Shown piece after piece: positions 1 to 9,989 of a DNA stretch of 64,000 bases. Position numbers and translations under genes: made by a program. The stretch's first letter is position 1; every line of letters begins with the position of its first letter. The stretch is from the NCBI RefSeq assembly GCF_020532665.2, contig NZ_JAIWPG020000011.1, positions 84,087 to 148,086 of the forward strand, in the 5' to 3' direction. Source of the DNA: Lelliottia sp. WAP21. GTDB lineage: Bacteria > Pseudomonadota > Gammaproteobacteria > Enterobacterales > Enterobacteriaceae. The notes beneath the pieces are model-generated. The model searched no databases, was not told the DNA's origin, and saw only the letters and a program-made list of their open reading frames with translations.

Positions 1-543
1 AGTGGCGGTCGGTGCCAGGTCTTCTTCTGCGTTTGGATCGACAAAGCCGGTGATCAGATCGGACAGACGGGCTTCCTCAGCCTCGACGCGATCGTACTGT
101 TCCAGCAGATAGGTGATTGCTTCAGGGTACTCAGCAACGGAACACTGAACCTGGTTGATGCCGTCTTCGATGCGTTTCGCGATGTCGATTTCGCCTTCGC
201 GGGTCAGCAGTTCAACGGTACCCATTTCGCGCATGTACATACGAACCGGGTCAGTGGTTCGCCCGATTTCGGATTCCACGCTGGAAAGCACCTGTGCGGC
301 GGCTTCTTCAGCATCTTCGTCGGTGTTGTTGGAGTTTTCAGCCAGCAACAGATCATCGGCATCCGGTGCTTCTTCCATCACCTGAATACCCATGTCATTG
401 ATCATTTGGATGATGTCTTCGATTTGATCTGAATCGACGATATCTTCCGGCAGATGGTCATTGACCTCGGCATAGGTCAGATAGCCTTGCTCCTTACCGC
501 GTTGGACAAGAAGTTTCAGCTGTGACTGCGGGTTTTGCTCCAT
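1..543 (-). CDS. rpoD: RNA polymerase sigma-70 factor RpoD, N-terminal part (cut by window edge)
   Basis: Primary (housekeeping) sigma factor that directs RNA polymerase to most promoters. Only the first 181 codons are present; the gene runs off the left edge. The start MEQNPQSQLK is the family start. Residues 1-95 are the acidic region 1.1, which keeps free sigma off DNA, and the stretch with DPVRMYMREMG and LTREGEIDIAKRIEDG is region 1.2. The core-binding and promoter-recognition regions 2-4 lie outside the window. It is the last gene of the rpsU-dnaG-rpoD operon, read on the minus strand. The gap to dnaG is 271 bp and holds a repeat-like element. Identification is secure. Confidence 0.97.
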   Translation of the reverse strand, partial: MEQNPQSQLKLLVQRGKEQGYLTYAEVNDHLPEDIVDSDQIEDIIQMINDMGIQVMEEAPDADDLLLAENSNNTDEDAEEAAAQVLSSVESEIGRTTDPVRMYMREMGTVELLTREGEIDIAKRIEDGINQVQCSVAEYPEAITYLLEQYDRVEAEEARLSDLITGFVDPNAEEDLAPTAT

Positions 544-692
544 AAGACGGTATCCACACTTATTTCGTTTGATTGGTGTCGGCGGTGCTGCTACCAACAT
601 TTAAAGCGAGGGCGTACTTATATTAGTGCCGCTGCCTCTCAGTGCGGCTGCCGGGGGCTTCCCGATCGATATTCGGCACTTAAGCCGTTAAA

Positions 693-807
693 TCTGTCAT
701 CCTTCACGTTGCCTCTGCGTTAGCTGCGTTCCCGAAATCGGGTCATGTACTGTTGTACTCTCCACGGAATTCGTTCTTTTGCTGCTTTGAAGCAACGTAA
801 CTGATTT
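693..807. repeat. RSA-like interspersed repeat between dnaG and rpoD
   Basis: The stretch has imperfect terminal inverted repeats (TTCACGTTGC near 703 and GAAGCAACGTAA near 789). Its internal order (GCTGCGTTC, then a TACTGTTGTA-type core, then GGAATTCGTTC) resembles the roughly 150-bp RSA interspersed repeats of enterobacteria. It ends inside or just before the dnaG stop codon. The upstream half of the same gap (about 600-660) also contains a GC-rich imperfect hairpin. The match to RSA is from memory, so the family name is tentative. Confidence 0.45.
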
Positions 808-814
808 TGTCTCT

Positions 815-2560
815 CTATTTCTTCGCCAGTTCCTGGTTTAACATCCAGAGTTCCCGGCGTTCTTCGCTGCTTAAACCATGTGTGCGCTCGCGGGCAATGA
901 GCTCTTCCTGGCGCAATTCAAGCATCGAATCAAACATATGGTTGAGTGAGTCGGTGAACGTTTTTTCTGCGATATCCTTATCTGCTATATCGTCCCACAT
1001 CGACAGTTTTTCAAGGGTTGCGGACGCTTTTGTTCCGCGATAATGCTCTAAAAGCTGACCGGTGGTCAGACCTGGCTGAGCCAGACAGGTGTCGACCAGT
1101 TCGGCGAATAAGCCAAGTCCTGGCAGTTTTTCGTGGTCCAGACCCGCCAGTGAAGGCACATTGGGTGCCAGTTCCGGATTCTGAACCAGCAGTCCTATCA
1201 GTATACGCATGGTTGTGCGTTTTAGCTGAGGCGCGGGGCGAACCGTTCCGTTTTCAGACAATTTCGGCATTAAACGTTCAAGCTGGCTGTCATCCAGAAT
1301 GCCCAGCTTATTGCCCAGCTCCTGACGCAGATAAATGCGCAGCGTTTCGCCTGGCACCTGCGTAATCAGCGGCAGCGCCAGCGTGCTTAATTGCGCACGG
1401 CCATCTGGCGTACTCAAATCAACCTGCGGCATCAGGCTGTTAAACAAAAACGTGGAGAGCGGCTGTGCCTGCTCCATCCGCGCTTCAAACGCCGCTTTGC
1501 CCTCTTTACGCACCAGCGTATCAGGGTCTTCACCGTCGGGCAGGAACATAAAGCGTAGCTGCCGCCCGTCGGTCATGTAAGGGAGTGCCGTTTCCAGCGC
1601 TCGCCAGGCGGCATCGCGACCTGCGCGGTCACCGTCGTAACAACAGATAACGTTGTTCGTCGCACGGAACAGCAGCTGAATATGATCTGCGGTGGTTGAC
1701 GTGCCCAACGACGCAACGGCGTAGTTGATGTCATATTGCGCCAGCGCAACCACATCCATATAGCCTTCGACCACCAGCAGGCGCCTGGGTTCAGCATTAT
1801 CCTGCATTGCTTCATAAAGACCGTACAGCTGTCGGCCCTTATGGAAAATATCGGTTTCCGGGGAGTTCAGGTATTTCGGCAGGGCATCGCCCAGCACGCG
1901 TCCACCAAAACCAATCACCCGTCCACGCTTGTCGCGAATGGGGAACATCACCCGTTCACGGAAGCGGTCGTAGCTTCGTCCCTGGTCATTGGTGACCAGC
2001 ATGCCCGCATCGATAAGCGACTTACGATCTTCGCTATTGCCGCCAAAACGTTTTAACACGTTGTCCCAGCCGGGCGGGGCGTAACCAATAGCGAAACGCG
2101 CAATCACATCGTCACTCAGACCGCGCTGTGTCAGGTACTGACGCGCAGGCTCAGCAGCAGCGTGCTTAAGAGACTGTTGGTAAAACGAGTTCAGACCATC
2201 CATCAGTTGATACAGCGTTTGCCGTTGATGGCGCTCGATCTGGCTTGGCCCACTGCCTGCTTCATACGGCACTTCAAGGTTATGCATCGCCGCCAGTTCT
2301 TCGACGGTTTCAACGAACTCGAGCTTGTCGTAGTTCATTAAAAAATCAACAGCATTCCCGTGAGCACCACAGCCGAAGCAATGGTAAAACTGCTTTTCAC
2401 CGTTAACGGTGAAGGAGGGGGTTTTTTCGTTATGGAAAGGACAGCACGCATGGTAGTTCTTGCCCTGCTTTTTCAGCTTAACCCGCGCGTCGATAAGATC
2501 GACGATGTCGGTTCTGGCTAGCAGGTCATTGATGAATACGCGTGGGATTCGTCCGGCCAT
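815..2560 (-). CDS. dnaG: DNA primase DnaG
   Basis: Synthesises the RNA primers for lagging-strand replication, acting with DnaB helicase. The N-terminal CHC2 zinc module is visible (CCPFHNEK about 39-46, HCFGCGAHG about 60-68). The TOPRIM catalytic core shows VVEGYMDVV with the catalytic Glu and YDGDRAGRDA with the metal-binding Asp pair. The C-terminal DnaB-binding domain fills about 430-581. The start at MAGRIPRVF gives 581 residues, the E. coli length; an in-frame ATG three codons upstream exists but is not the family start. It lies downstream of rpsU behind an internal terminator and upstream of rpoD. Confidence 0.98.
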   Translation of the reverse strand: MAGRIPRVFINDLLARTDIVDLIDARVKLKKQGKNYHACCPFHNEKTPSFTVNGEKQFYHCFGCGAHGNAVDFLMNYDKLEFVETVEELAAMHNLEVPYEAGSGPSQIERHQRQTLYQLMDGLNSFYQQSLKHAAAEPARQYLTQRGLSDDVIARFAIGYAPPGWDNVLKRFGGNSEDRKSLIDAGMLVTNDQGRSYDRFRERVMFPIRDKRGRVIGFGGRVLGDALPKYLNSPETDIFHKGRQLYGLYEAMQDNAEPRRLLVVEGYMDVVALAQYDINYAVASLGTSTTADHIQLLFRATNNVICCYDGDRAGRDAAWRALETALPYMTDGRQLRFMFLPDGEDPDTLVRKEGKAAFEARMEQAQPLSTFLFNSLMPQVDLSTPDGRAQLSTLALPLITQVPGETLRIYLRQELGNKLGILDDSQLERLMPKLSENGTVRPAPQLKRTTMRILIGLLVQNPELAPNVPSLAGLDHEKLPGLGLFAELVDTCLAQPGLTTGQLLEHYRGTKASATLEKLSMWDDIADKDIAEKTFTDSLNHMFDSMLELRQEELIARERTHGLSSEERRELWMLNQELAKK

Positions 2561-2590
2561 ATGCCCCAAAAGTTTTTAGTAACTCATAAA

Positions 2591-2626
2591 CGAAAACAAG
2601 CCGCGCATTCCTTTCGGAAGCACGGC
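2591..2626 (-). terminator. Internal terminator between rpsU and dnaG
   Basis: On the minus strand a hairpin with arms GCCGTGCTTCC and GGAATGCGCGGC around a GAAA loop is followed by a T-rich run (TTGTTTTCG). E. coli has a partial terminator at the same place, which makes ribosomal protein S21 more abundant than primase. Confidence 0.8.
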
Positions 2627-2676
2627 CTTACGACTACAACTCTGTCTGTCAATTGAGGGCAGCTGCCCCCAACAGA

Positions 2677-2931
<255 letters not shown>

Positions 2932-2962
2932 TCAACGCCAGCTTATTTCAAAATGGTGCGGA

Positions 2963-2992
2963 ATTTTACTGCAAATGCTGCTGCTTTGTAAA
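2963..2992 (-). promoter_or_regulatory. Candidate sigma-70 promoter for rpsU-dnaG-rpoD
   Basis: On the minus strand TTTACA (-35) and TAAAAT (-10) are separated by 18 bp, about 70 bp before the rpsU start. A second TATACT hexamer further upstream, near 3036, could be another promoter. Both calls are by eye. Confidence 0.45.
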
Positions 2993-3069
2993 GCACCGAT
3001 GCGATTTTGAAAGGGACTTTTATAAGGGAGAAGAGTATACACGAGCCTTCTTCCTGGGGCGAACAAAGT

Positions 3070-3098
3070 TTTACATCAACCCGCATAGGCCCTACACT
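3070..3098 (+). promoter_or_regulatory. Candidate sigma-70 promoter for tsaD
   Basis: TTTACA (-35) and TACACT (-10) have an ideal 17-bp spacer. The implied start site leaves a leader of about 25 nt before the tsaD ATG. Confidence 0.6.
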
Positions 3099-3128
3099 GC
3101 GCGGTACAGAAACGAGGTAAAACAAGTC

Positions 3129-4142
3129 ATGCGTGTACTGGGTATTGAAACATCCTGCGATGAAACCGGCATCGCTATTTACGACGACGAAAAAGGGCTT
3201 CTGGCCAACCAACTGTATAGTCAGGTGAAATTGCACGCTGATTATGGCGGCGTGGTGCCAGAACTGGCTTCCCGTGACCATGTGCGTAAAACCGTTCCGC
3301 TGATTCAGGCGGCGCTGAAAGAGGCGGGTTTGAGCGCAAAAGAGATCGATGCGGTGGCCTATACGGCGGGCCCGGGTCTGGTCGGCGCACTGCTGGTCGG
3401 CGCAACCGTTGGGCGTTCTCTGGCGTTTGCGTGGGACGTCCCGGCGATTCCGGTTCACCATATGGAAGGGCATCTTCTGGCACCAATGCTGGAAGAGAAC
3501 CCGCCTGATTTCCCCTTTGTCGCCCTGCTGGTCTCCGGCGGTCATACCCAGCTGATTAGCGTGACCGGAATTGGTCAGTACGAATTGCTCGGCGAATCCA
3601 TTGATGATGCGGCCGGTGAAGCCTTTGATAAAACGGCCAAATTGCTCGGGCTGGATTATCCCGGCGGCCCAATGCTCTCTAAGCTGGCGTCACAGGGCGT
3701 TGAGAAACGGTTTGTTTTCCCGCGGCCGATGACCGATCGTCCGGGGCTGGATTTTAGCTTCTCAGGGCTAAAAACCTTCGCGGCAAACACCATCCGCAAT
3801 AACGAAAACGACGATCAAACCCGTGCAGATATTGCCCGCGCATTTGAAGACGCCGTGGTTGATACGCTGATGATCAAGTGTAAACGCGCGCTGGATCAGA
3901 CCGGATTTAAACGTCTGGTGATGGCGGGCGGCGTCAGCGCCAATCGTACGCTGCGTGCAAAGCTTGCCGAGATGATGCAAAAACGACGTGGCGAGGTCTT
4001 CTACGCCCGTCCGGAATTTTGCACGGATAACGGGGCGATGATTGCTTATGCGGGCATGGTGCGTGTCAAAGCGGGTGCAACGGCAGACCTGAGCGTGTCC
4101 GTGCGTCCGCGCTGGCCGCTGGCGGAGCTGCCTGAGGCATAA
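3129..4142 (+). CDS. tsaD: tRNA N6-adenosine threonylcarbamoyltransferase TsaD
   Basis: Catalytic subunit (formerly ygjD/gcp) that transfers the threonylcarbamoyl group to A37 of ANN-decoding tRNAs, working with TsaB, TsaC and TsaE. The ASKHA-fold protein has the full 337 residues. Visible motifs are the N-terminal [10 protein letters not shown], the metal-binding HHMEGH (about 110-115), [31 protein letters not shown] and the C-terminal [13 protein letters not shown] with its metal-binding Asp. It is divergent from rpsU, as in E. coli. Downstream it converges on the urease operon, with a hairpin terminator between. Confidence 0.97.
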   Translation: MRVLGIETSCDETGIAIYDDEKGLLANQLYSQVKLHADYGGVVPELASRDHVRKTVPLIQAALKEAGLSAKEIDAVAYTAGPGLVGALLVGATVGRSLAFAWDVPAIPVHHMEGHLLAPMLEENPPDFPFVALLVSGGHTQLISVTGIGQYELLGESIDDAAGEAFDKTAKLLGLDYPGGPMLSKLASQGVEKRFVFPRPMTDRPGLDFSFSGLKTFAANTIRNNENDDQTRADIARAFEDAVVDTLMIKCKRALDQTGFKRLVMAGGVSANRTLRAKLAEMMQKRRGEVFYARPEFCTDNGAMIAYAGMVRVKAGATADLSVSVRPRWPLAELPEA

Positions 4143-4152
4143 CGTTTTCGCC

Positions 4153-4182
4153 AGGCACGGCGTATGCCGTGCCTGCGTTTTG
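4153..4182 (+). terminator. Terminator after tsaD
   Basis: Perfect hairpin AGGCACGGC-gtat-GCCGTGCCT followed by a short GCGTTTTGC run, 10 bp past the tsaD stop. It separates tsaD from the convergent ureG. Confidence 0.65.
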
Positions 4183-4208
4183 CAGGTTCGCTAACGGGTG
4201 AGAACCCA

Positions 4209-4826
4209 CTACACCTTCAACATCCCTTTCTCTTCCAGAAATGCAATAATCTTCGTCAGTCCGTCGCCCGTTTTCAGGTTGGTAAAGGTCCAGGGACGTT
4301 CGCCGCGCATGCGGTTGGTGTCGCGCTCCATGACCTCGAGAGAGGCACCCACGTAAGGGGCGAGGTCGGTTTTGTTGATCACCAGAAAATCGGATTTCGT
4401 GATCCCCGGTCCCCCTTTGCGCGGGATCTTTTCCCCTTCCGCCACGTCGATAACATAGATCGTCAGATCCGCCAGCTCCGGGCTAAAAGTGGCGCTCAGA
4501 TTATCACCGCCACTTTCGACAAAAATCAGATCCAGATTACCGAATTTCTCGCTCAGTGCTTCCACGGCGGCGAGATTCATTGAGGCGTCTTCACGGATCG
4601 CCGTATGCGGGCATCCGCCGGTTTCAACACCGACAATGCGTTCTGGCTCAAGCGCGCCCGCTTCGGTCAGGATGCGCTGATCCTCTTTGGTGTAAATATC
4701 ATTGGTCACCACCGCCAGATGGTAAGTGTCGCGCATCGCTGTGCAGAGCGCTTCCAGAAGTGCCGTTTTGCCCGAACCGACCGGGCCGCCCACGCCGACG
4801 CGCAGCGGGTGTTTGTAATCAGACAT
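4209..4826 (-). CDS. ureG: Urease accessory GTPase UreG
   Basis: SIMIBI-class GTPase that powers nickel delivery to the urease active site within the UreDFG complex. The P-loop [10 protein letters not shown] lies at about residue 12-21. The nickel-binding CPH motif is in [11 protein letters not shown]. The G-domain motifs ESGGDN and NKTDLAP are also present. The start [11 protein letters not shown] gives 205 residues, the Klebsiella length; a longer ATG four codons upstream is rejected. It is the last gene of ureDABCEFG, 8 bp after ureF. No nickel transporter gene follows it in this window. Confidence 0.97.
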   Translation of the reverse strand: MSDYKHPLRVGVGGPVGSGKTALLEALCTAMRDTYHLAVVTNDIYTKEDQRILTEAGALEPERIVGVETGGCPHTAIREDASMNLAAVEALSEKFGNLDLIFVESGGDNLSATFSPELADLTIYVIDVAEGEKIPRKGGPGITKSDFLVINKTDLAPYVGASLEVMERDTNRMRGERPWTFTNLKTGDGLTKIIAFLEEKGMLKV

Positions 4827-4834
4827 AGGGATCC

Positions 4835-5509
4835 TCATGAACGGAATAACCGTGAATATTGTGTTTCATGCCGGGCAGACGCGATGGCAGAAAGAGGCGT
4901 AGCGGCTCCTAACTGGTCATCCGGACGTAAAAATGCCGCTTCAAATCCGCGGGCAAAATGGTCGCTCAGGTCGATGATTAACTGCTGCGCCGCCTGTTGG
5001 CCAAAAGGCACCAGCTTAACGCCCGCCATCACCGCGCTTTCAATCCAGCTGTAGCCGAGACTCAGCGCCAGAGACTGAACGTCAATCTTCCAGCGCACAC
5101 CGAGCCATGCCATACCGCACAGTTGGCTTTTAGCAAACAGGGGCAGCCAGTCGACGGGGCAATCCGGCTCCCAGCTTTTAATCAGACGGGTAAAGGCGGC
5201 GCCCCGGTTACGCTCCTCTTCGCGAAGCTCGTGCGTTTCACGACAGGCAAGAAGATACGCTGTCCAGCGCGCTGCGCTCGCCAGATCATTCTGTTCGCAG
5301 GCATGGTACAAGCGGGAGAAGAGCGGCAAATCAACGCAGAAAAAGCTCTGCTCCATCTGCTGAATCTGCCAGCGTTTAAACGCCGCGGGCGTGGTTATCC
5401 ATCCCGCTTCAACCGCCCACTCCAGCCCTTGGGACCAGGTGAAAGAGCCTACCGGCAGGCTGCTGCTGGAAAGCTGCATCAGGCGTAACTGTTGGCGGTT
5501 AGGCTCCAT
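4835..5509 (-). CDS. ureF: Urease accessory protein UreF
   Basis: Helical accessory protein that bridges UreD and UreG and gates GTP-dependent nickel insertion. The 224 residues begin [13 protein letters not shown] and carry the family stretches [31 protein letters not shown] and [23 protein letters not shown] sequence near residue 165-180; the C-terminus is [12 protein letters not shown]. The start was chosen by family length: 29 in-frame codons upstream overlap ureE and do not look like UreF. It sits 7 bp after ureE and 8 bp before ureG. Confidence 0.96.
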   Translation of the reverse strand: MEPNRQQLRLMQLSSSSLPVGSFTWSQGLEWAVEAGWITTPAAFKRWQIQQMEQSFFCVDLPLFSRLYHACEQNDLASAARWTAYLLACRETHELREEERNRGAAFTRLIKSWEPDCPVDWLPLFAKSQLCGMAWLGVRWKIDVQSLALSLGYSWIESAVMAGVKLVPFGQQAAQQLIIDLSDHFARGFEAAFLRPDDQLGAATPLSAIASARHETQYSRLFRS

Positions 5510-5516
5510 GCTGCCC

Positions 5517-5975
5517 TTAATGCACGTGCGCGTGGGAATGACCATGACTTTCACTGGCGTACGCCCCGGCCTCCGGTTCAAACGGCAGGTGGGCAAAGGT
5601 CACCTCCAGCCCGAACTGGCGCAGCATATCGTCAAGGACGTGGTCGTGGTGATAGCGTACTTCGCCGGGCATCACCTGAAGCGGCACGTGGCGATTACCC
5701 AGGTGGTAGCAGGCGCGGGCAAGCAGCCAGGGATCGGTGCAGCGGACAACGGACACAGATTCAGGAGCGGCAATCACTTCAACCACCTCACTGCCGTCTT
5801 CGGTTGCCAGCAGATCGCCCCCCCGGAGCAGCAGGCCGCGGGGGAGCATCAGTCCGGCTTCGCGTCCATCGTTCAACGTGACTCTGGCACGGCTCTTAAC
5901 GCGAATGTCGATGGGCAGCGTGACGCGGGCAGTTACGTCATGCGCATGGTCCAGCCGTTGGGTGAGGGTGATCAT
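5517..5975 (-). CDS. ureE: Urease accessory nickel chaperone UreE
   Basis: Cytoplasmic metallochaperone that carries nickel to the UreDFG-apoenzyme complex. The N-terminal peptide-binding domain contains [13 protein letters not shown]. The metal-binding domain contains [13 protein letters not shown] and [15 protein letters not shown] with the interface His. The C-terminal tail HGHSHAHVH is His-rich but shorter than the long His tail of Klebsiella UreE. Two ATGs are adjacent; the second, 5 nt past an AGGAG, aligns with the family start. It lies 9-10 bp after ureC. Confidence 0.95.
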   Translation of the reverse strand: MITLTQRLDHAHDVTARVTLPIDIRVKSRARVTLNDGREAGLMLPRGLLLRGGDLLATEDGSEVVEVIAAPESVSVVRCTDPWLLARACYHLGNRHVPLQVMPGEVRYHHDHVLDDMLRQFGLEVTFAHLPFEPEAGAYASESHGHSHAHVH

Positions 5976-5984
5976 CATCGCTCC

Positions 5985-7688
5985 TTAAAAGAGGAAATAG
6001 CGTTGCGCCATCGGCAGAACGTCCGCTGGTTCGCTGGTTATCAATTCGCCGTCAATGCGGACCTCGTACGTCTGGGCATCAACGGTGATATTCGGCATCA
6101 GATCGTTGTGAATCATGTCGGTTTTCTTCACCGTCCGGCAGCCTTTGACCACGGCGATGGCGCTCTGCAGGTTAAGCCGCTGCGGGATACCTTCCGCCTC
6201 GGCGGCTTGTGAGATAAACGTCAGGCGTGTGGCGTGACGCGCAGCGCCAAGTGAGCCAAACATAGGACGATAGTGCACGGGTTGCGGCGTGGGTATCGAG
6301 GCATTGATATCCCCCATTGGAGCACAGGCGATCATCCCGCCTTTGACAATGGTGGCAGGTTTAACGCCAAAAAAGGCGGGCGACCAGAGCACCAGATCGG
6401 CAAGTTTCCCCGCCTCGATCGATCCCACTTCGTGGGCAATGCCGTGCGTCAGTGCCGGATTGATGGTGTATTTGGCGACGTAACGTTTCACGCGGAAATT
6501 GTCGTTATCGCCTGACTCCTCAGCGAGCGCGCCGCGCTGGACTTTCATCCGGTGAGCCACCTGCCAGGTGCGGATGATCACTTCCCCCACGCGGCCCATC
6601 GCCTGAGAATCGGAAGAGGTGAGGGAGAATGCCCCGATATCGTGCAGGACATCCTCAGCAGCAATGGTTTCCCGACGAATACGCGATTCTGCAAAGGCGA
6701 CATCCTCGGCAATATCCGGATCGAGGTGATGGCACACCATCAGCATATCGAGGTGCTCGTCGATGGTGTTCACCGTATACGGCAGCGTCGGATTCGTGGA
6801 GGAGGGCAGAATATTGGGGTGCGCGCAGGCGGTAATGATATCCGGTGCGTGTCCGCCGCCAGCCCCTTCAGTATGAAAGGTATGAATCGTCCGCCCGCCG
6901 ATGGCGTTCAGCGTGTCCTCGACAAAACCGGCTTCGTTGAGCGTGTCGCTGTGGAGGGCGACCTGAATGTCCATCTCTTCAGCGACGTTCAACGAACAGT
7001 GGATGGTGGCCGGCGTCGACCCCCAGTCTTCATGAATTTTAAGCCCTATCGCACCAGCGGTGATTTGCTCGCGCAGGGCATCAGGATTTGCACTGTTCCC
7101 TTTGCCAAGCAGCCCGATATTGACCGGCAAGGTATCCGCAGCCTGCAACATGCGTGCGATATACCAGGGACCTGGCGTGCAGGTTGTGGCATGAGTGCCT
7201 GCCGCCGGGCCTGTGCCGCCGCCTATCATCGTGGTGACGCCAGAGACTAACGCCTCTTCCGCCTGCTGCGGGCAGATCCAGTGAATGTGCGTATCGATAC
7301 CGCCTGCGGTGACGATCTTGCCTTCAGCCGCGATCACTTCGGTGGCCGCGCCAACAGGGATCGTCACGCCGGGTTGAATATCCGGGTTGCCGGCTTTGCC
7401 GACGGCGAAGATCCTGCCCTCTTTCACGCCGATATCCGCTTTAACGATCCCCCAGTGATCGACGATCAGGGCATTGGTGAGTACCAGGTCCACGCAGTCC
7501 TGCGCAATCATTTGTCCCTGGCCCATGCCATCGCGGATCACTTTCCCGCCACCGAACTTCACCTCTTCGCCGTAAACGGTGAGATCCTTTTCTACCTCGA
7601 TCCACAGTTCGGTATCGGCCAGCCTGACTTTGTCACCGGCGGTCGGGCCGAACATATCGGCATAGGCCTGGCGTGACATCTCAGCCAT
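5985..7688 (-). CDS. ureC: Urease alpha subunit UreC
   Basis: Catalytic subunit that hydrolyses urea to ammonia and carbamate at a di-nickel centre. The 567 residues match Klebsiella UreC. All metal and catalytic residues are visible: GGIDTHIHW (two Ni-binding His), GLKIHEDWG (the carbamylated Lys and a catalytic His), [21 protein letters not shown], the flap MVCHHLDPD (Cys and catalytic His) and SSDSQAMGR (Ni-binding Asp). The start [13 protein letters not shown] has GGAGG nine bases upstream and overlaps the end of ureB by 8 bp, indicating coupled translation. The extra upstream codons encode no UreC-like sequence. Confidence 0.98.
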   Translation of the reverse strand: MAEMSRQAYADMFGPTAGDKVRLADTELWIEVEKDLTVYGEEVKFGGGKVIRDGMGQGQMIAQDCVDLVLTNALIVDHWGIVKADIGVKEGRIFAVGKAGNPDIQPGVTIPVGAATEVIAAEGKIVTAGGIDTHIHWICPQQAEEALVSGVTTMIGGGTGPAAGTHATTCTPGPWYIARMLQAADTLPVNIGLLGKGNSANPDALREQITAGAIGLKIHEDWGSTPATIHCSLNVAEEMDIQVALHSDTLNEAGFVEDTLNAIGGRTIHTFHTEGAGGGHAPDIITACAHPNILPSSTNPTLPYTVNTIDEHLDMLMVCHHLDPDIAEDVAFAESRIRRETIAAEDVLHDIGAFSLTSSDSQAMGRVGEVIIRTWQVAHRMKVQRGALAEESGDNDNFRVKRYVAKYTINPALTHGIAHEVGSIEAGKLADLVLWSPAFFGVKPATIVKGGMIACAPMGDINASIPTPQPVHYRPMFGSLGAARHATRLTFISQAAEAEGIPQRLNLQSAIAVVKGCRTVKKTDMIHNDLMPNITVDAQTYEVRIDGELITSEPADVLPMAQRYFLF

Positions 7689-8001
7689 TGTGATCCTCCA
7701 GAGCGCCCATGATATCACCGCGAAAACCAAAAATGCGCTGCGCGCCGGCAACCTGCACCAGCGTCACTTCGCGCTTTTGCCCTGGCTCAAAGCGTACGGC
7801 GGTGCCTGCAGGAATATTGAGCCGGTAACCTTTTGCTGCCTGGCGATCAAACTTCAGCGCAGGGTTCACTTCATAAAAATGATAATGCGATCCTACCTGA
7901 ATCGGTCTGTCGCCATGATTTTCGACCACGACGCGCCGCGTCTGACGATCGACATTAATGGCTATATGCCCGGGTTGGATCTGATATTCGCCTGGGATCA
8001 T
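7681..8001 (-). CDS. ureB: Urease beta subunit UreB
   Basis: Structural subunit of the (UreABC)3 urease. The 106 residues ([11 protein letters not shown] to GALEDHNG) are full length, with the family core [19 protein letters not shown] and [16 protein letters not shown]. It starts 9 bp after ureA and overlaps the ureC start by 8 bp, so the three structural genes form one tightly packed unit. Confidence 0.97.
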   Translation of the reverse strand: MIPGEYQIQPGHIAINVDRQTRRVVVENHGDRPIQVGSHYHFYEVNPALKFDRQAAKGYRLNIPAGTAVRFEPGQKREVTLVQVAGAQRIFGFRGDIMGALEDHNG

Positions 8002-8010
8002 CGCGTCCGC

Positions 8011-8313
8011 CTATAGGATCGGGTTGTGAACGGTGACGAGCTTTGAACCGTCCGGAAAAGTCGCTTCTACCTGGATATCCGGGATCATCTCCGCTACCCC
8101 CTCCATGACCTGCGTACGGGTCAGGACGTGACGGCCCGCTTCCATCAGATGCGCCACGGTCTGCCCGTCACGCGCGCCTTCCATGATAAAGGCGCTGATC
8201 AACGCGACCGATTCCGGGTAGTTGAGCTTAACGCCGCGCGCAAGGCGACGTTCCGCCACCAGCGCGGCGGTAAAGAGCAACAATTTGTCTTTTTCTCTGG
8301 GCGTCAGTTCCAT
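8011..8313 (-). CDS. ureA: Urease gamma subunit UreA
   Basis: Smallest structural subunit of urease, 100 residues, full length. The family start [14 protein letters not shown] and the later [25 protein letters not shown] and [20 protein letters not shown] are all present. It lies 10 bp downstream of ureD and 9 bp upstream of ureB. Confidence 0.97.
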   Translation of the reverse strand: MELTPREKDKLLLFTAALVAERRLARGVKLNYPESVALISAFIMEGARDGQTVAHLMEAGRHVLTRTQVMEGVAEMIPDIQVEATFPDGSKLVTVHNPIL

Positions 8314-8323
8314 CGCATCTCTC

Positions 8324-9148
8324 TCAGGTCTGCCAGATTCTGGGCGAATAAGGCGTTTTATCGGTTAATAAAGGACGAAGGTCCTGCCAGATATCGCGCA
8401 TCACCTGCTGGCAGATCAGGTTATCGTCAGACAGAAAACGGACGGAAAGCAGATTTTCCGTCAGGGTAGCGCCCGCCATCTGTTCAAAAGGGCCGAGCCG
8501 CTGGCGCACCGCTTCAAGGTGATGCTCGCGTGCAGGATAGAACAACAGTGTGCCAATCCAGGGGTAATGCATGACAGGGTCAAGATGGCCTTCTGCCAGA
8601 TGCTGGCGTTCGATGAGCAAGGGTTCGCCATCCAGCCAGACCTCAAGCCGACTCTCAAGGGTACCGTGGCTGAACGCTTCGTGAATGACCGGACGGCCAA
8701 GACAAAATAGCTCCCAGGCCATCAGCGTGCTGGAGCGATGCAGATGAAATACGGAACGCAGAGCGGCCTGTGCACCGGGAAAGAAAATGGTGTCCTGCGG
8801 CAGCCACTCCAGAATGGCCTCTTCCTCAAGGTAAAACTGCTGGTGCAAATGGGCCTGCGCGCCGCTGCTCCGGTAAAACTTGCTGGCACCGGGCATGGTT
8901 ATCAACACGTGGCTTTTGGGCTCAAGACGAACGGTAATATCCAGCGTATCGCCCCCCACAATGCCCCCCGGAGGATGCAATAAATAGAGATGGCAAGTGC
9001 CCCCCTCAGGATAAAAAGGGCGCTGAACGGTCAGGGGGCCGACATGCTGTGCAGACTGCAGAAGCGTTTTATCTGCCGGGCAGGAGAAATGCAGTGCGAG
9101 CGACGCTTGCCAGCCAGTGGTCTGCTTTTTTGCTGGTGTGCCTGGCAC
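8324..9148 (-). CDS. ureD: Urease accessory protein UreD
   Basis: Scaffold accessory protein that binds the urease apoenzyme and recruits UreF and UreG for nickel insertion. The family blocks [52 protein letters not shown] and [16 protein letters not shown] are present along 274 residues. The start is GTG (protein MPGTPAKKQ), with an AGGAG about 8 nt upstream. It is the first gene of the operon, behind plsY and its terminator. No regulatory gene (ureR) or clear Nac site was seen upstream. Confidence 0.95.
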   Translation of the reverse strand: MPGTPAKKQTTGWQASLALHFSCPADKTLLQSAQHVGPLTVQRPFYPEGGTCHLYLLHPPGGIVGGDTLDITVRLEPKSHVLITMPGASKFYRSSGAQAHLHQQFYLEEEAILEWLPQDTIFFPGAQAALRSVFHLHRSSTLMAWELFCLGRPVIHEAFSHGTLESRLEVWLDGEPLLIERQHLAEGHLDPVMHYPWIGTLLFYPAREHHLEAVRQRLGPFEQMAGATLTENLLSVRFLSDDNLICQQVMRDIWQDLRPLLTDKTPYSPRIWQT

Positions 9149-9247
9149 AATATCGCTCCTGTTGACCCCTACCCGAATATGCCGAGTATGGATCAGCCGT
9201 TAACGATTTTTGTCATAGGAAAAGATGATGATGCGGCGGGAAGCGAT

Positions 9248-9275
9248 AAGAAAAAGCCCAGCTACGCCGGGCCTT
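9248..9275 (-). terminator. Terminator after plsY
   Basis: Hairpin AGGCCCGGC-gta-GCTGGGCT followed by TTTTTC on the minus strand. It begins within the plsY stop codon and isolates ureD, about 100 bp further on, from plsY transcription. Confidence 0.8.
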
Positions 9276-9882
9276 ACTTCTTTTTCTTTTTCTTCAACTT
9301 CGTCCAGATTTTTGTCTCCTGACGACGCCACAAGCGTTGAATATTGTCATGATGACGCAGCAAAATCAGGCAGGAAAGCATAGAGACCGGGAAGGTAAAC
9401 TGAGGTTTAAACCACCAGACGTAAAACGGTGCGATCAGGGCGCTGACGATGGCTCCCAGAGAGGAATAACCGCTTAATAAAATGGTCAGCAGCCAGGTGC
9501 CCGCCATGACGCCGGTTAAATCCCAGCCGATTGGGGCAATGGCACCAAAGGCGGTGGCAACGCCTTTCCCGCCTTTAAAACCGAAAAAGACCGGCCAGAT
9601 ATGACCGACGCAGGCGGCGATGGCGATAAGCCCCAGCCAGAACGGCGTAACACCCAGAGCATACGCGCCCCAGACGGGTAACATTCCTTTCAGAACATCA
9701 AAAATCAAAACCGCTACGGCTGCTCCCTTGCCGCCAATTCGTAGTACATTGGTCGCCCCAGGATTTCCGGAGCCGCTGACGCGAGGGTCAGGCAATCCGG
9801 CGATGCGGCAGACCAGAATGGCGCTGGAGATTGAGCCGCAAAGGTAGGCGAGGAGAATCATTCCAGGCGCGATTGCACTCAT
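9274..9882 (-). CDS. plsY: Glycerol-3-phosphate acyltransferase PlsY
   Basis: Inner-membrane enzyme that acylates glycerol-3-phosphate from acyl-phosphate at the first step of phospholipid synthesis. The 202 residues form several membrane helices. The catalytic loop motifs [13 protein letters not shown] and [13 protein letters not shown] are intact. The start [14 protein letters not shown] is the family start; about 30 in-frame upstream codons are discarded. The C-terminus ends in a run of six lysines, unlike the mixed Lys/Arg/Glu tail in E. coli. It is divergent from folB, as in E. coli. Confidence 0.96.
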   Translation of the reverse strand: MSAIAPGMILLAYLCGSISSAILVCRIAGLPDPRVSGSGNPGATNVLRIGGKGAAVAVLIFDVLKGMLPVWGAYALGVTPFWLGLIAIAACVGHIWPVFFGFKGGKGVATAFGAIAPIGWDLTGVMAGTWLLTILLSGYSSLGAIVSALIAPFYVWWFKPQFTFPVSMLSCLILLRHHDNIQRLWRRQETKIWTKLKKKKKK

Positions 9883-9989
9883 AACGCTGTTCCGTTTTGA
9901 AAATGTATCTGTGTTCTCAACATCTGTGGATAATACGCATAATTCGCCGGAAGTGGTATCCGGTTTAGCCAAAAAGCAGGCAGGTCGTG

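Noticed and set aside
3001..3060. A LexA box for the rpsU-dnaG-rpoD operon
   Set aside because: LexA control of this operon is described in E. coli, but I could not find a CTG-N10-CAG match good enough to report here.
2943..3545. A 200-codon frame antisense to the start of tsaD
   Set aside because: It overlaps the clear tsaD N-terminus and the divergent promoter region and has no known domain.
9149..9247. A Nac-type site upstream of ureD
   Set aside because: ATACTCGGCATAT looks superficially similar, but the spacing between ATA and TAT is 7 and not 9, so I do not call it.
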